This document shows positions 11,305 to 23,037 of a DNA stretch of 64,000 nt, one piece after another (position 1 is the first letter of the stretch; the number at the start of each line of letters is the position of its first letter). The position numbers and the translations under genes were made by a program. A model generated the notes under the pieces. It saw nothing but the letters and a program-made list of their open reading frames with translations, searched no databases and was not told the DNA's origin. Origin of the DNA: Falciphora oryzae (Eukaryota > Ascomycota > Sordariomycetes > Magnaporthales > Magnaporthaceae); contig JNVV01000090.1 in the NCBI GenBank assembly GCA_000733355.1, positions 24,845 to 88,844 on the forward strand. The letters run 5' to 3'.

Positions 11305-13415
11305 AGAGTATATTCAACGTCGTTAAGTCGGGATTTACCAGTCCCAGCCTCCCAGGGGGTATACGACGTGCTAGCGCTACCTAAGCTTATTTACACCAGG
11401 CTATAGTGCTGCTATCGAGGCGGCTAACAAATTAAACCCCGAAGGCACACGGGGGCCGGGCCGCGTTCCGGCGCTCCTTGTTGGCAAGCGGGCGATCGGA
11501 TGTAGGGCGTAAAAACGCCGGGGCGTTGTAAGCGCTGCGGGTGGTAGTGATGCTGTCGGCCGGCGAGTGTACCGGAAAAGGGGGTAAGGCCGGGTTTGGG
11601 CGGAGGGGACCTCGGGACCGCCCCTGAGCCCGGCCGTGGTTGCGGGGGACCAACGAGCCCACTGTTAGTCCGGCTGGAGTAAAGGATAAAAAGGGAAAAA
11701 GGAACAAAGGGAAAGTGATAGGTCCCTGGACCTATCGGTCGGCCCCGTGCACGGGCCTCACGCCCAGCACCCAGATAGAGTAGGACCCTCGCGTCGGCCC
11801 CTCCAGGACCCGGCGAGGGATCCAGATGATGATACCTTCACTTCTTACGTCGCGCACGCGCAGCGCGCGTGCCCTGCCCCTCTGTCACTGACAGAGGCGT
11901 ATCAGAAAGGGAAAAGGTTATGCATAGGCTTTTAGGGCCTGTTATTATCACCCGGCGATAGTAAAGTAGTTAGTAGCCTCGACGAATGAAGCAAAAAAGG
12001 AAGGCTTTTGGAGTAGCCATTTCCAGTATCCGGGCCTGTCGAAAGTCGGGGCGGGGTCCGCTATAGGCTACTTATTTTCCAACGCCCTAGCCAGTTTGCA
12101 AAATACAGGGTGGGAAGGGGATTTGCTTTTTCCGCACCGGCACGGGTTATCGTCCTCGTGTCCGAATTTTTGGTGGTACCAGTCGGAGTCTCCGTGGCCT
12201 GTACGTGCGGCTATTAGCCGTTGCAATACCTTCCGGTGCAGTTGCAAAGCGTCGGGTATATGATGTGGTGCCGGCGGGAGGCCTATTGTAACAGGCTTTG
12301 GCTCTGCTATAGCGGGCTACAGTGGTGTCAGGCCTGGAAAGGGGGTTCTCTCAGGGAGATCTCAGAGGTCCAGCAGCTCAACAGTCGTATTCGTGCAAGG
12401 CTCAACGAGTCTATGGGGATAATGAATAAGAAAACGATAGCTGCCCTCCAGACTCCCTTCACAGGGGGTCCCTCGGGCCCTTCTTATACACAGCCCTCCG
12501 GCCGTCCTTCGGCTGCCGTCGGCACGCCTCCTCCTCCGTGGCGTCCGTACGGGGCTGGATATGCTTCGTCCCCTTATCAGGGTTCGGAGCTTGGATGCGC
12601 CTTGGCCGGGCGGGGCGCTCGTTATCTGCGGAAGCCAGCCGGCGTGCGTGTCATAGAGGGAAACTCTCTGGATCAGCGCGTCACTTAGGGCTTGCGCCCT
12701 TCTGGCCACCACGCGGAGTCCTCCCCTGAGGCCACCGGTGGCGGTCCCTAGGGCTGCTGATCATGGTTCTGTGCGGGGTGTTACATAAATCCCCTTCTAC
12801 CCTGTATTCTGCAAGCTAGCTAGGGCGTTGGAAAACAAGTGGCCTATTGCAGACCCCGCCCCGACTTACGACAGGCCCGGATACTGGAAATGGCTACTCC
12901 AAAAGACTTCATTTTTGCTTCGTTCGTTAAGGCCGCTAACTACTATGCTATCGCCGGGCGATAATAACAGGCCCTAAAAGCCTACGCATAACCTTTTCCC
13001 TTTCCCTTCGTTCCTTTTTCCCTTTTTATCTTATACTACAACCGGACCAACAGTAGGCTCGTTAGTCCCCCGCACTTCCGGCCGGGCCCAGGGGTGGTCC
13101 CAAGGACCCCTCCGCCCAAACCTGGCCTTACCCCTTTTCCGGCACACTCGCCGGCCGACAGCATCACTACCACCCGCAGCGCTCACAACGCCCCGGCGTT
13201 TTTACGCCCTACAGCCGATCGCCCGCTTACCAACAAGGAGCGCCGGAACGCGGCCCGACCTCCGTGTGCCTTCGGGGTTTAATTTGTTAGCCGCCTCGAT
13301 ACAGCACTATAGCCTGGTGTAAATAAGCTTAGGTAGCGCTAGCACGTCGTATGCCCCCTGGGAGGCAGGGACTGGTAGATCCCGACTTTATCGACGTTGA
13401 ATATACTCACTCACT
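11305..13415. mobile_element. Repeat family A copy with long inverted arms
   Basis: The left arm (about 11305-12112) is the reverse complement of the right arm (about 12798-13412), with diverged but easily seen identity. The arms end in GA/CT-type short runs and a shared GTATATTCAACG motif. The left arm carries an extra block of about 190 bp at 11718-11908 made of short palindromes and absent from the right arm. Between the arms lies a coding-like segment (plus 12221-12688). The outer 400 bp of each arm recurs at 1.4 and 35.4 kb. This could be a DNA element with long terminal inverted repeats or two copies of one element inserted tail to tail. No transposase, integrase or reverse transcriptase domain was recognised. 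Confidence 0.7.
12221..12688 (+). CDS. Internal ORF of repeat family A
   Basis: An open frame of 155 residues inside the family A element. Its centre (SLREISEVQQLNSRIRARL) looks like a short amphipathic or coiled-coil segment, and the downstream part is Pro/Gly-rich. The same peptide is recognisable, broken, on the minus strand at 2296-1889. Shared protein sequence between two diverged copies suggests it was once translated, perhaps as a capsid-like (gag) or accessory product of the element. No catalytic domain is visible. Frame and start are uncertain. Confidence 0.35.
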   Translation: MQYLPVQLQSVGYMMWCRREAYCNRLWLCYSGLQWCQAWKGGSLREISEVQQLNSRIRARLNESMGIMNKKTIAALQTPFTGGPSGPSYTQPSGRPSAAVGTPPPPWRPYGAGYASSPYQGSELGCALAGRGARYLRKPAGVRVIEGNSLDQRVT

Positions 13416-13724
13416 CACTTCGTGCGTTGCCTCCGGCGGAAGGGAGGCGATGCCGGCGTCGGTAGAGCGGGCGAGGGTTGCGCAAATTAAAGCACTTTGT
13501 TGTTGTTCGCGGTTGTAGCTCGCAATTATTTCTTCCGCAGCCGCCGCGGCCGATCCAAGGGGTAGGCATGTAGGCTGGGAAGTAGGTGTCGGGCGCTTGC
13601 GCGCCGTCGGGGTGTACGGGGCTTGGGGGGAGGGTAGGGGAAGGCGAGGGAAAGGGGCACCTGTACCGGTGCTGCCGCCGTGGATGCCTTCCTGGCCCTG
13701 ATCGGGCCTTGTTGGGTGCAGGAC

Positions 13725-13871
13725 ATGACACAATGTGTGCACCTGTTAGGAAGAAGTAGAAATGTCCGATGTATATAGTTCTGAGTGGTTTGAATGGATT
13801 CCTGGCGTTGTTGGGTTGGCATGCGCGTCAATTGACCGGAGGTCGGTGTGGCCCGCTCGGTGAACCACGTT
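13725..13871. mobile_element. Terminal remnant of the Fot1-like element
   Basis: This segment is the reverse complement of the end of the Fot1-like element at 42630-42790, including its terminal GAACCACGT followed by TA. Only about 150 bp are matched; the rest of the element is missing or replaced by unrelated sequence (13416-13724, where nothing was recognised). The two subterminal repeats of the intact copy are lost here. Confidence 0.7.
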
Positions 13872-14011
13872 AGTATCAAACACGCCCTCAAGCTTGTATT
13901 TAAAGGCACGATAAAGGATTCGAACAGAAATACAAAACAGGAGACAACACAGGGAAAAAAAAACTGGAAATTTAAAGCTTGATCCGTTACACTTTATTTC
14001 CTATTCTAGTA

Positions 14012-15844
14012 CTAAACCTTGTTCGGATTTGCTTTAGATTGCTTCGCAGCTATAAGCTGTCGGAACTGGTCTTGCATGCCGGCATATTCTGCCGGGTAGG
14101 TTGGGGCAAACAATTTGGCAAACCAGCTCCTTTCGCGACGGTGAACGGTGACGCCGAGGTCACTGAGCAAAACGTTGATGTACGATATAAAGTCGTAGAT
14201 GCCGTATGCGTTCTTGGGGCCTTGCACCACGTATCGCTTTCGCGTCCAGACGTTCCATGTCGCCACGTCCTTTTCCATTTCTTGCTTGGAGGGCAGATCC
14301 AACAAGCCCAGCAAGAAAGCCACGCCCCAGAGAGCCTGGGTTTCGGACACGACAGGAGTATAAATGGAGTGGATGAACCCGGGGAAGTAGACGGACCGGT
14401 CACCCTCGGCAGCAAGAGTCGGCGACACCAACCACCGGTAGTGCCGGTTCGGCCCGTGCAGGAGCTTGCGCCCGCCCGCCGTCTTGGCCGGGAGCTTGCC
14501 GCCATGGAGCGCGGCGGGCGGCGTCTTGAGCACGGGCAGCAGCTCGTCGACACGCTCGACAGCCTCGGCGTCGAGGCGCGCCCACTTATCCTGGTCGGCC
14601 GGGTCCGGGTCGTGGACCAGGCCGCACCGGCGCAGGGTCGCGTCGTCAAAGACGTGGTACGACTTGTCGAAGCCGGTGCACAGCACGACGTAGTCCGTCT
14701 TAAAGGGCGCGCTGCCGTCGTCGAGGTGGATCGTGTTGTCCTCGCCCAACGACGTGATGCCCGCCCGGTGCACGGTGCAGTCGCCAGAGTGGAACGTCCG
14801 CCAGAAGTGCGGCACGCTGGCGGCGCCCACGCCCGCGTTGCCCCAGAACATGCTTCGTACGCATCCGCAGGTCAGTGCCAGTGCCCCTTGAACGAGCCAG
14901 CCAAGATGGAGCCGGAATGGAGAAGTGTCTTACCCGTTTCCGTGAGGCAAGGGTCTCAGCTTGCGCGCGTTCTCGGACTTGGAGTAGCCGGCGTGGGAAT
15001 CGGCGAGCCAGTTCACAATGTACCAGTACAGCCACGCTAGGAACCGGCCGAGGATGGTGCGCTGCAGGAACTGGAGGGCAGGGCCGTCGGTGTTAAAAAC
15101 ACAAGCGCCCATCATGGTGGTAATGCCCATGGTAAGCACGTCCATGGTGTTGAAGCGGCCGAGCAGGGTGGGCGGCATGATAGCCAGCGGCCCGCCTCCG
15201 CTATCGCGGATGATCCAGTGCACGCGCTTGCCGGCTTTGAGCAGCATGAAGACGGTGTCGTACGACGACTTGGCGCCGCCTACGACAGTGGCAGTGCCGG
15301 TGGCCTGCAGCTGGTCCAAGTGCGTGCCCACATCGTACGAGTGGATGACGGGCGCGGTGAAGGTGGCGGCAGTTGGCCAGGTGGGCACGACGGGATGTGA
15401 GACGGCGCCGGAGGCGTAGATGAGCTTTTCGCACTCGATGGGCGCGGAGCCTGCGATTTCAAGGCGCCAGCGACGGTCTGGCAGCTGAGCCACGCTCGTC
15501 ACCGTGGTCGACAGCCGGGCTCTCGCGGTAAGGCCAAAGTCGTGGGCGAAATCTGCCAGATATTGATGAATAGTGTCGCCCGAGACATAGCCATCTTCGG
15601 TGATGCCCTCGTGGCGCATTGGGTAGAATGAGTACTCGAACATGCCATGTTTGATCTGTGCGAACAGAGTCGGGTAGACCCTAGCCTTGCTCCAGACCCC
15701 GCCGACAGTGGCCTGGTCATCTATGATGACGAGCCGGGCCGAGGGACGGAAGTCGAGGTATGTCTTGGCCGAAATGAGGCCGTTCCATCCCGCGCCCACA
15801 ACGGCGACATCGAACTGCTCCGGCTTTTGGGCTAAAGCGGGCAT
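14012..15844 (-). CDS. FMO-like FAD/NAD(P)H-dependent monooxygenase
   Basis: Two exons, 15844-14934 and 14852-14012, joined by a GT-AG intron (donor GTAAGA) in phase 2, give 583 residues. The N-terminus has a Rossmann FAD fingerprint (VVGAGWNG, about residues 15-22) followed by an acidic strand end and GGVW, as in flavin-containing and Baeyer-Villiger type oxidases. A second nucleotide-binding fingerprint (VVGGAKSSYD) lies near residue 187, and GNAGVGA near residue 306. The protein probably oxygenates a pathway intermediate using NADPH. It is the leftmost gene of the cluster and is divergent from the membrane enzyme gene, with which it shares a 471-bp promoter region. The length is normal for the family. 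Whether it performs hydroxylation, Baeyer-Villiger insertion or another oxidation cannot be told from the sequence. Confidence 0.85.
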
Positions 15845-16315
15845 TGTTGTTTGAGTAAAGCAGTTTTTACACTATTTCCAGTGTATATTCGGTGAAAAAG
15901 CAGGAGGAATAGGGGCTGAGCTGTGCAGGCTTGAGTCGACAGGAACCTCGCTCGTCAACCAAGGCGTGACGCCGGAATAGTTTTTAACAGCGAGCGCTAC
16001 GCGGCAGGGAATGCACCGCTTCCCTCCACTAGGCACTCGGTCCGGCAGCACCGGCCAAAAGCGCACGGCGGCGTTTGCTCCGTCGGCAGCCGAAACATGG
16101 CTCACTGTCAGCACGGAAGCTCGGGGTTGGCGGACCGAACTTGGCCGAGCGAGCATCGGGCATCAAATCAGCGGCTGTTTTTTTCTTATCAGAGCTGACA
16201 GTCATAAACTCGTGCCGCTGGCTGGTTCGATACAGCAAACTCGACTACCAAACAGGACAGGATCAAGCAACAACATCTCGCCATTGCCAGCAATCCTCGA
16301 ACCAGAACCAGCACC
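15845..16315. promoter_or_regulatory. Divergent promoter region, FMO / membrane enzyme
   Basis: A 471-bp region between two outward-facing start codons must hold both promoters. Near its middle (16083-16093) is TCGGCAGCCGA, which fits the TCG-N5-CGA pattern bound by AflR-type Zn2Cys6 regulators. Its role as a site for the regulator encoded at 20.7 kb is inference; a single match of this length is weak evidence. Confidence 0.35.
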
Positions 16316-17503
16316 ATGGCGTCACCCAGCTTACGCTACGTGTTTGGCGCCCTCGCTGTCGCCGGCTTCATCACTCAGTGGGTTTTCATGGCACTGAATG
16401 GCACGCTCGCCGCGCTGCTTAACGCTTACCAAGCCGGTGAATTTCCGCCGAGCGGCGTTCCGCTGCAGTCTTCCTTCACCGGGCTGTGGCCGGTGGACTT
16501 CTTCCTGAGCATGCAGGTGACCTTCTTTGGTGCCATCACTCACCTCTCCGCGCTGCCCGACGCCAGCTCTTTCTTATTTTGCTTGGACTTAACTTCCGTC
16601 TTTGCTGTTTTTCTCATGATGGCCTTGGTGGAAGCCCGGAAGAACCGGAAAACTGGGCCTTTGCGACAGTACGTTTTGAATTATTTTTTTTCTTCTTGAC
16701 TTGCCTGCTTCCCCCAATAGCGCAAGATACAAAAAGTAACTTTGCTGACAAGTTGTCTTTACCTTTCGCCTTCTCATAGTCCCGGCTATTGGCAAACACT
16801 TGCCAACGGCTTTGGGGCCGCCTCTGTTATCCCTGTTTACTATTATTTCTACCTTAAACGCCCAAATCACACCCGCGGCCAGCTGTCCGTCGAGCAAGCG
16901 AAAGCCCTCCCGCTAAGCGCCATGTGGATTATCGCAACCGGCAACTTACTTTACGCCATGCCGCTAGCCGACGCCTCATCACCCTTCTTACAAAACACCA
17001 TCGTCCTCTGGTTTTTTTCCCCTTTCACAACGGGAATGTTCCAAGACTTGCTCGCCAGCCGTTACCGGGAACCCGATTCGTTGCATCACAGCCGCGGCAC
17101 AGCAGCAAAAAGTGACGCTCCCCGCTACGTGCAAACCGCTTACTGCATCGTCGGTATTTATGCTGGGCTTGTCCATTTAGGCATTTTGATCTATGCCACA
17201 TGGGCGGAACCGGCATTTGACTGGGCTCGGGTTTACTGGCCGGACCACGCTTCGGTCCAGCCTGGTCCGAATATTATTACAAAAGGGGCAACGCTCTTTG
17301 CACAGTACGACTACCCCTTTTTTTATCTTTGCACTTTCGCTTTTAGCTTTTATTCTTTTCCTTTGCTTAAACATTATTCCTCTTTTGCCTTAATTATTCT
17401 CCAACTCTTTTCCATTGCGGTTGTGTTCGGCCCTGGGGCCGCGATGGCTTGGGTGTTAAGCAAGCGGGAAGCGCAACTAGCTTCTTTTCCACCAACGGAG
17501 TGA
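16316..17503 (+). CDS. Polytopic membrane enzyme of the cluster (putative epoxide hydrolase/cyclase)
   Basis: Two exons, 16316-16668 and 16780-17503 (donor GTACGT, acceptor ATAG, phase 2), give 358 residues with eight or nine hydrophobic helices. Conserved-looking points are ALLNA (33-37), FTGLWPVDF (54-62) and LRHPGYW across the intron. The same motifs and the same intron position recur in the truncated copy at 27.0-27.4 kb, showing a real family. Such multi-helix proteins occur in fungal polyketide and meroterpenoid clusters as membrane cyclases or epoxide hydrolases (the aurovertin/citreoviridin and ascofuranone pathways are examples I recall); pairing with a PaxM-like epoxidase 340 bp downstream supports a role acting on epoxides. 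No soluble-hydrolase catalytic motif is visible. Third codon positions are visibly richer in A/T than in neighbouring genes. Function is inference. Confidence 0.75.
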
Positions 17504-17838
17504 GAATGATAGTGTTAGTGTGAAGCTATCTTAATTTAAATCGCGGGAAAAGAGAAAGAACAAAAAAAGTGTGAAGTAGTTAAACTTTTATGCATAGGGG
17601 TTGGCAAAAGGTTTTTTTTTTTTTGGTGTGTTGAAGAATAGCTGCAAACAAAAGCTCGAGTTCATATCAAAGCACCTGCCTGGCTCGTGGATCCAAGTTG
17701 GCTATAAAGTTGCTTGTTTTCGGAATTGTTCCCGCTCCTCTTTGTATCTTGTGTTAGCAGCTGTCTATCATAGACGGCTTCAACCACTCCGCCACTAGGA
17801 CTCCTGCTGTAAGCACTGCTTGACGCAAAATTGGAAAC
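17504..17838. other. Convergent intergenic region
   Basis: Space of 335 bp between the 3' ends of the membrane enzyme and FAD epoxidase genes. It contains a T-rich run near 17611-17623 and no gene. Confidence 0.6.
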
Positions 17839-19368
17839 TTAAAGATGATGTTCAAGCCGCCCATTCCCCATGCCGTTCTCAACTATGTCCAACCCCGTCG
17901 CTCGGCCGGCGCCCAAGTCGACCTTCTCTTGCTCGTCAGACCAGGGTATGCGCCCCTCTGGAAGGTCGATGGACGGCAAAAAGGTCATACGTGGCGCCTT
18001 GGATACATAAGAGCCAAATCGAGCGGCCAGGGCGCGGTCGTCGACAAGCCGTGGGAAAACCCACTGGGCTAGCATCCGATGCCACAAGGTGGCGTACAAT
18101 TGCATCTTCGCCACGGTCCCGCACGCGTCCCTCAGCCAGCGCATACGGCCCAGCTGCTGGGCTTGGTAGGCGGCAAAAGCCATGTTCAGCGCGCTGCCGC
18201 TCGGCTTCTGGACAGGCGATGATGTGGGAGAGAGCCGGACAATAACGGCGTGGATGTGGTTGATGACTGAGGCGGCGCTCTCCAAGGCGGCGTTGCAGCC
18301 TAGGCCCAGGTTGGGCTGGACTTTGTGGACGGCATCGCCAACCAGACAGATGCGGCCGTGGTGCCAGTGGTCCATGATGCCTTCCTCGAGACAGACAATG
18401 GACGAGCGGGTGCGGCGCTTCCAGATTTCGGAAAAGAGAACGCCGTCAGTCACGGGGCGGTCGGCGATGCGCTCGGCCATGGCGTCGGCGTCCGCCTCGG
18501 TGAAGTGGCGGCGGCGGGGCCAAGGCAAGGGGCCCGACTTGACCGGCGTGATGGCAGCTATGTAGGTGGCGCCGGGCTGGGAGACGGTGATGAAGCAGAG
18601 GTCGGGCGCCTGCGTGACGATGAGGTTGCTGTCGCCATCCAGCTGCTCCGTCATGGGCGGCGCGTCGACCAGCAGCGCTTCGTTTAACGTCTTGAGCGAG
18701 GTCTTCTCGCTTGTCTGGATCAGGCCCGGCGACGTGCGGGCGGCGTAGTCCCACATTATGCTGCGAGTTAAGCTGTGCACGCCATCGCATCCCAGAACCA
18801 TGTCTCCCGTTTCGACCCGGCCGTCTGTGAGGCGGACTTCGACGCGGTCCGGGAACTGGTCGATGGTCTCGATGCCCACACCCGTGTGGACAAAGGACTT
18901 GTCGGGCAGCCCATCGTATAGGATCTGCAGGAAGTCCTGTTTGTTCAGGGGGTAAACTGGAGCCCCATGACTGTGCGGATGCAGAAACACACGGCAAGTC
19001 AGCTTGCCCCGGTCTTCTTTTTCTGTTCTCGGCGTTTGCATCTCCTATTCTGGGTGGTGTGGCACTTACTTTCCCCACAGCAACTCCAGCAGTCCGCTAT
19101 CGTGTAAGAGTTTCCCGTCCTGTCCGCGGGTCAGGGTGCGGGTGTATGGCTTCGAGGCACGTATTACAGAGTCCAGGCAGCCGAGCTGTTGCAGTATCCT
19201 CGCGGCGTGGGGCCATATAGAGATGACACCGCCAGTGGCGGGTGCCACGTCTTTGTGCCTTTCCAGTACGACATGGTCGACGCCTAGACGTTGCAGGTAG
19301 TTGGAGGCAGTCAGGCCAGCAGCGCCAGCACCTACAACAATGATGCGGAAGCGTCTATCTGCAGTCAT
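17839..19368 (-). CDS. PaxM-like FAD-dependent monooxygenase (epoxidase family)
   Basis: Exons 19368-19070 and 18970-17839 (donor GTAAGT, acceptor ACAG) give 476 residues. The N-terminus has the FAD dinucleotide fingerprint VVGAGAAGL with the acidic strand end VVLERH; the middle has the DG motif MVLGCDGVHS; the C-terminal FAD motif is CLVGDAVHKVQPNLGLGCN. The P-N-L-G-x-G form after GD is that of the PaxM/indole-diterpene and polyene epoxidase branch rather than salicylate hydroxylases. An upstream ATG at 19413 would add 15 residues; the second ATG is preferred because it places the fingerprint a few residues from the start, as in the family. A hydrophobic segment near residues 405-440 is consistent with membrane association. 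It likely epoxidises a double bond of the polyketide. It is convergent with the membrane enzyme gene. Confidence 0.85.
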
Positions 19369-20693
19369 GCTAGCAGATCGACGTGTAAAGTTGGCTGAAT
19401 GCTTTGCTGCCAAGAACTGTGGTGGGTGTGAATTGCGCCTTTCTGGTCTCAGGCTAGACAGTGGACAGGATAGCGACCACGACGCTGCTCTGGCGGATGC
19501 TGCGCCGGGTAAGTACTTGGGTCGGCCTCGAGGGCGCGGAAAAAGGTATTCCGAGCTCCATGGGCTGGCTGCGTGAGTACATGCCGCTGGGTCCCTTTCA
19601 ACTTGTCATAGTCTGTCAGTAGGCACAGAGGGGACCTCGGGGTGGCCATGTGGTCCAATGGGCCGATGCTGCACGCCGAAGACGCCGACGGCGGCGATTG
19701 CGGGCGGGTGTTAAAGGGCCGAACTGGCCGAGCGGCCGGGGCTCGAGCAGCGCTTGCTTAGCCTCCTGCGGGGGCGCTCCCGCCTGCATAAGACGTGCAT
19801 GATGCAAAGGGGCGTGGGGTGTGCAGGTGTGCGCGTTGCCCTCAGTAAGCCAAAAGCACGACGGCCACACTTCCACGCCAGTCTTTATCCAAGTGCGGGC
19901 GGGCATACATGCCTTCTTGGCGGCCGCCGTATGTGGGTAGAAAGTCTCCGCGAAGCGCCAAAGAAACTCGACTTTTACCACGGCTGAGGTCAGCTTATTA
20001 CATGCCAACTATGACACGGCTGACAACGTGTGGCGGGCCGCGAGGCCCAGACCTTTTCGAACGGGGGTCGGCAGGTACCAAGCATCTTGGGTGGGATTCA
20101 AGCAAGTGGGCAGTTGGGCGTGGGATGTGCGCAACACACCAGACCGCCGTCCGCTTTTGGGTATCTATGGCATCATCGATGCGACTCAGTTATCAATGCA
20201 AGCAGCAGCATCCGCGAACCGTTTCATACTCTTTTTCCTCTCCCCGGCCACCTCGCTCGTTACACAAACGCAGAACCGCCAAAGCTGCGTAGCTTCAAAC
20301 TCGCCTCGAAGCCCCCTGTCCTCTTGGCTGGAAGAGCAAGGCATAAGCAGGCTGCTTGCTTGCATCATTCCGAACAAAGGGCGGCATCCGACACTTGCAC
20401 GCCGTATCGCCGACCACGCAAAGGTACTGGACGGCTTATCTGCCATGACTGCCGATGTACTGACCTACGATATAACGAACTTGTGGCCAGTCTCTGGTCT
20501 TCATACATCGAGCTTCCCCTATCATGCTCGCCCTCTATTTCACGTCCATTAGTGCTTTCGGTCCCTTCTTCTCGTGCCTCCCACTTTGCGAATCACATTG
20601 CCCGGCCATCGCTAAGCTCCCCATCCAGCTGCCTGCCGGCGACTAGTATTATTGCCCGTGCAGTCCGGCAAGGTGGTGTACTGGCTTGCCGCA
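19369..20693. promoter_or_regulatory. Divergent promoter region, FAD epoxidase / regulator
   Basis: A 1.3-kb region between outward-facing genes. Open frames up to 174 residues on the plus strand lack motifs and probably represent untranslated leader or chance. No defined operator was recognised. Confidence 0.4.
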
Positions 20694-23037
20694 ATGTCCG
20701 ACGCCATTTTTGCCAAGGCGGGAAAGCCCGCTCGGGCTCGCACTGCCGGAGTTGTGGCAACCGACGCGGAGCTACCTTCCTCTTCTACGCCGCCCTTGAA
20801 GCGATTGGCATGCGAGTAGGTGCAGTTGTTTCTCAAAATGCTTTCTGCTATTTTTTTTCTGCTTGTCATTTTTGATATTTATCTCTCCCTCTGCTGTGCT
20901 TCGTTACGACTAACACAATACATCCGCTCCAGTCCGTGTCGAGAACGCAAGATTCGCTGCGACAGGCAGCAGCCGGCATGTGGGAGATGTACAAAAGTCC
21001 GCCTCGGTTGCCGGTACTCGGAGCGGTCCAAGCCAATGCCCTCGTGGATGGACCTGTCCCGCTTCCTCGTCACGCTAAACAATAGACTAAGTGAGCCTTC
21101 AAACCTGCGATTATATTCAAGGATGATGGCCTTTGCCGCTAACGCTCAACTTGTCAACTGGAGAACAAGCAGAGGCCCAGCTAGCCATGGGCGGTGGCAT
21201 AGGCGAGAACGCTCAGCCTTTGCCGACGGCCTGGGCCATAGGGCAGCCAGCAGAAGCCACGCTTAGCACGGGGACATTGACTGCGACTAGCTTGAGCGGC
21301 GCGTCCTCGCCGCCACAGCTAAGCGGACCCAGTTCGGCCGTGGAGCCCGCCGGGCCGTCCTGGGGCCTGAGCGGCGTGGTCACTCCAGAGGCGCCGCCCA
21401 ATGTTGGTGTCTGGGGCGGCAGTGGCCTAGGGGCTCCTCATGACCCAGCCTTCGAGTTTGACTTCGCCACCTTGGACCCTGCCATGGCGTCAGACGCCAT
21501 GACACAGTTTATGTCGGACGGAGATGGCGCCCAGGCCGGCATGGAGCTCGACATTATGTGCCTCGACATGCTGCCGACGCCGCCGTCAGCCGAGAGCCCG
21601 CCCCGGACGGGTGATGCAGAGGGACTCGTGTCCAGTTTGCACAACCGCTTCTTCGACATTTTCCACCCGACCCTGCCTATCATCAACCGAGCCCGGTTCG
21701 AAGCCGAGTTGGCCCAGACACCACCGTCTCCTTGGGTTGAGGCGCTTTCTAACGCCATCGCCGCCCTGGGGGCTTGCTCCATGCCCGAGCACGGTGGGCG
21801 TGGCGGTCGGGCCGAGTTCCACTATGAGCGGGCTCGCAGCCTCTTAGATGAATGCGAGCGTGAGGAAAGCGGCACTTCCTTGGCCAGCATCAACACGCTG
21901 CAGACCTGCACGCTCCTCACGCTCTACGAGTTCAAGCAACCCAGCTTCGCGCGCTCCTGGCTCACCCTCGGCCGCGCCATTCGCCTGGGCAAGATGATGG
22001 GCCTCGACCAGCCCGACGACGGCCATTCGCAGCGCAACGTGGCCGCCAGCTGGGGACTCCCACACTTCACCGGCGAGGCCGAGGAGCGCCGTCGCACATT
22101 CTGGGCCCTTTACCTCCTTGATGGCTTCTCGAGCCTGCGATCCAACTGCGACCCGGCGTTTGACAAGCAAGTCGTCGTTCCCTTGCCCGGCCCAAGTGAC
22201 TTCCCCAAGGACTATCACGTCGAAGGCTCATCGACCGCTGCCACGATGCCTTCCATGCAGCAATTATTCAACGCCAAAATCCCGCTCGAGACGCCAGTGT
22301 CGGCATTTGTGGGGAACACCATCATGATCTTCCTGTACCGCCAGTACCTGGATCACACGCGCCGGCGGCGGCGGCAAGGCGATGACGCATCCGGTGCTTT
22401 TTGGGACTCGCACTACAACATTGAAAAGGCAATCACCTACTGCCGCAACTGTCTGCTCTCGCACCACCTTGGGGGCGGGCTTCGGGAGGGGGAGGACGAC
22501 GACGGTGGCACCGACAACTACGGCTCCGCCTCCTCTTCCAGCAGCAGGGATAGCTCTAGGGGAACCTCGCCAGCTGCCGGAGCCTGCGGTAACTCGGCCT
22601 CCCTCGAGCCGGTTTCGCTTGTCTTCCGGACAAACCTGGACGCTGTCGAGATAAGCTTGCACGAAGCGGCGCGGCTAAAAGCCGAGCAAGATGATTTGTC
22701 GCCCACCCTCGCAGCCGATGCATCGTCGAAGGCAATATCAGCCGCAGTCGACGTGTCCCAGGCCCTGCTGTTAAGTCGCCGGCTGGACGGAAAGCGGCGC
22801 GAGGCTTTCCGTCAGCTGGATCGGTTCCTTATTTGGCCACTTACCACAGCCATCAAAACTTGCGTACGGATCATGGGATGCACGAGCCGAAGCGGGAGTC
22901 GGGACGAGGGAAATACGAGTATGTGTGTGGAAACCCTCCGCGTGCTCCTACAAGCCGCCCGGGAACTTATTTCGCATGAGCGGATAGCACCGGACCTGTT
23001 AGCAGAGGCAGAGGCAAGGCTTAGAAAGCTAGAATAA
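20694..23037 (+). CDS. Zn2Cys6 transcription factor, probable cluster regulator
   Basis: Three exons: 20694-20815, 20933-21090 and 21164-23037 (acceptor at 21173 is equally in frame), about 717 residues. The first intron splits the zinc cluster: exon 1 supplies Cys40 and exon 2 Cys43, Cys50, Cys57, Cys60 and Cys67, giving C-x2-C-x6-C-x6-C-x2-C-x6-C exactly, with the basic RERKIRC face. Residues about 230-600 form the fungal-specific middle homology domain (LHNRFFDIFHPTLPIINR, then FARSWLTLGRAIRLGKMMGL and RRRTFWALYLLDGF). The segment between is Ser/Gly/Pro-rich. Such proteins bind CGG-type half sites in the nucleus. Its place among the biosynthetic genes suggests that it controls them; this is inference. 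Confidence 0.9.

Noticed and set aside
13979..15040. 353-residue plus-strand frame
   Set aside because: Antisense of the FMO gene, which has clear FAD motifs and a phase-consistent intron.
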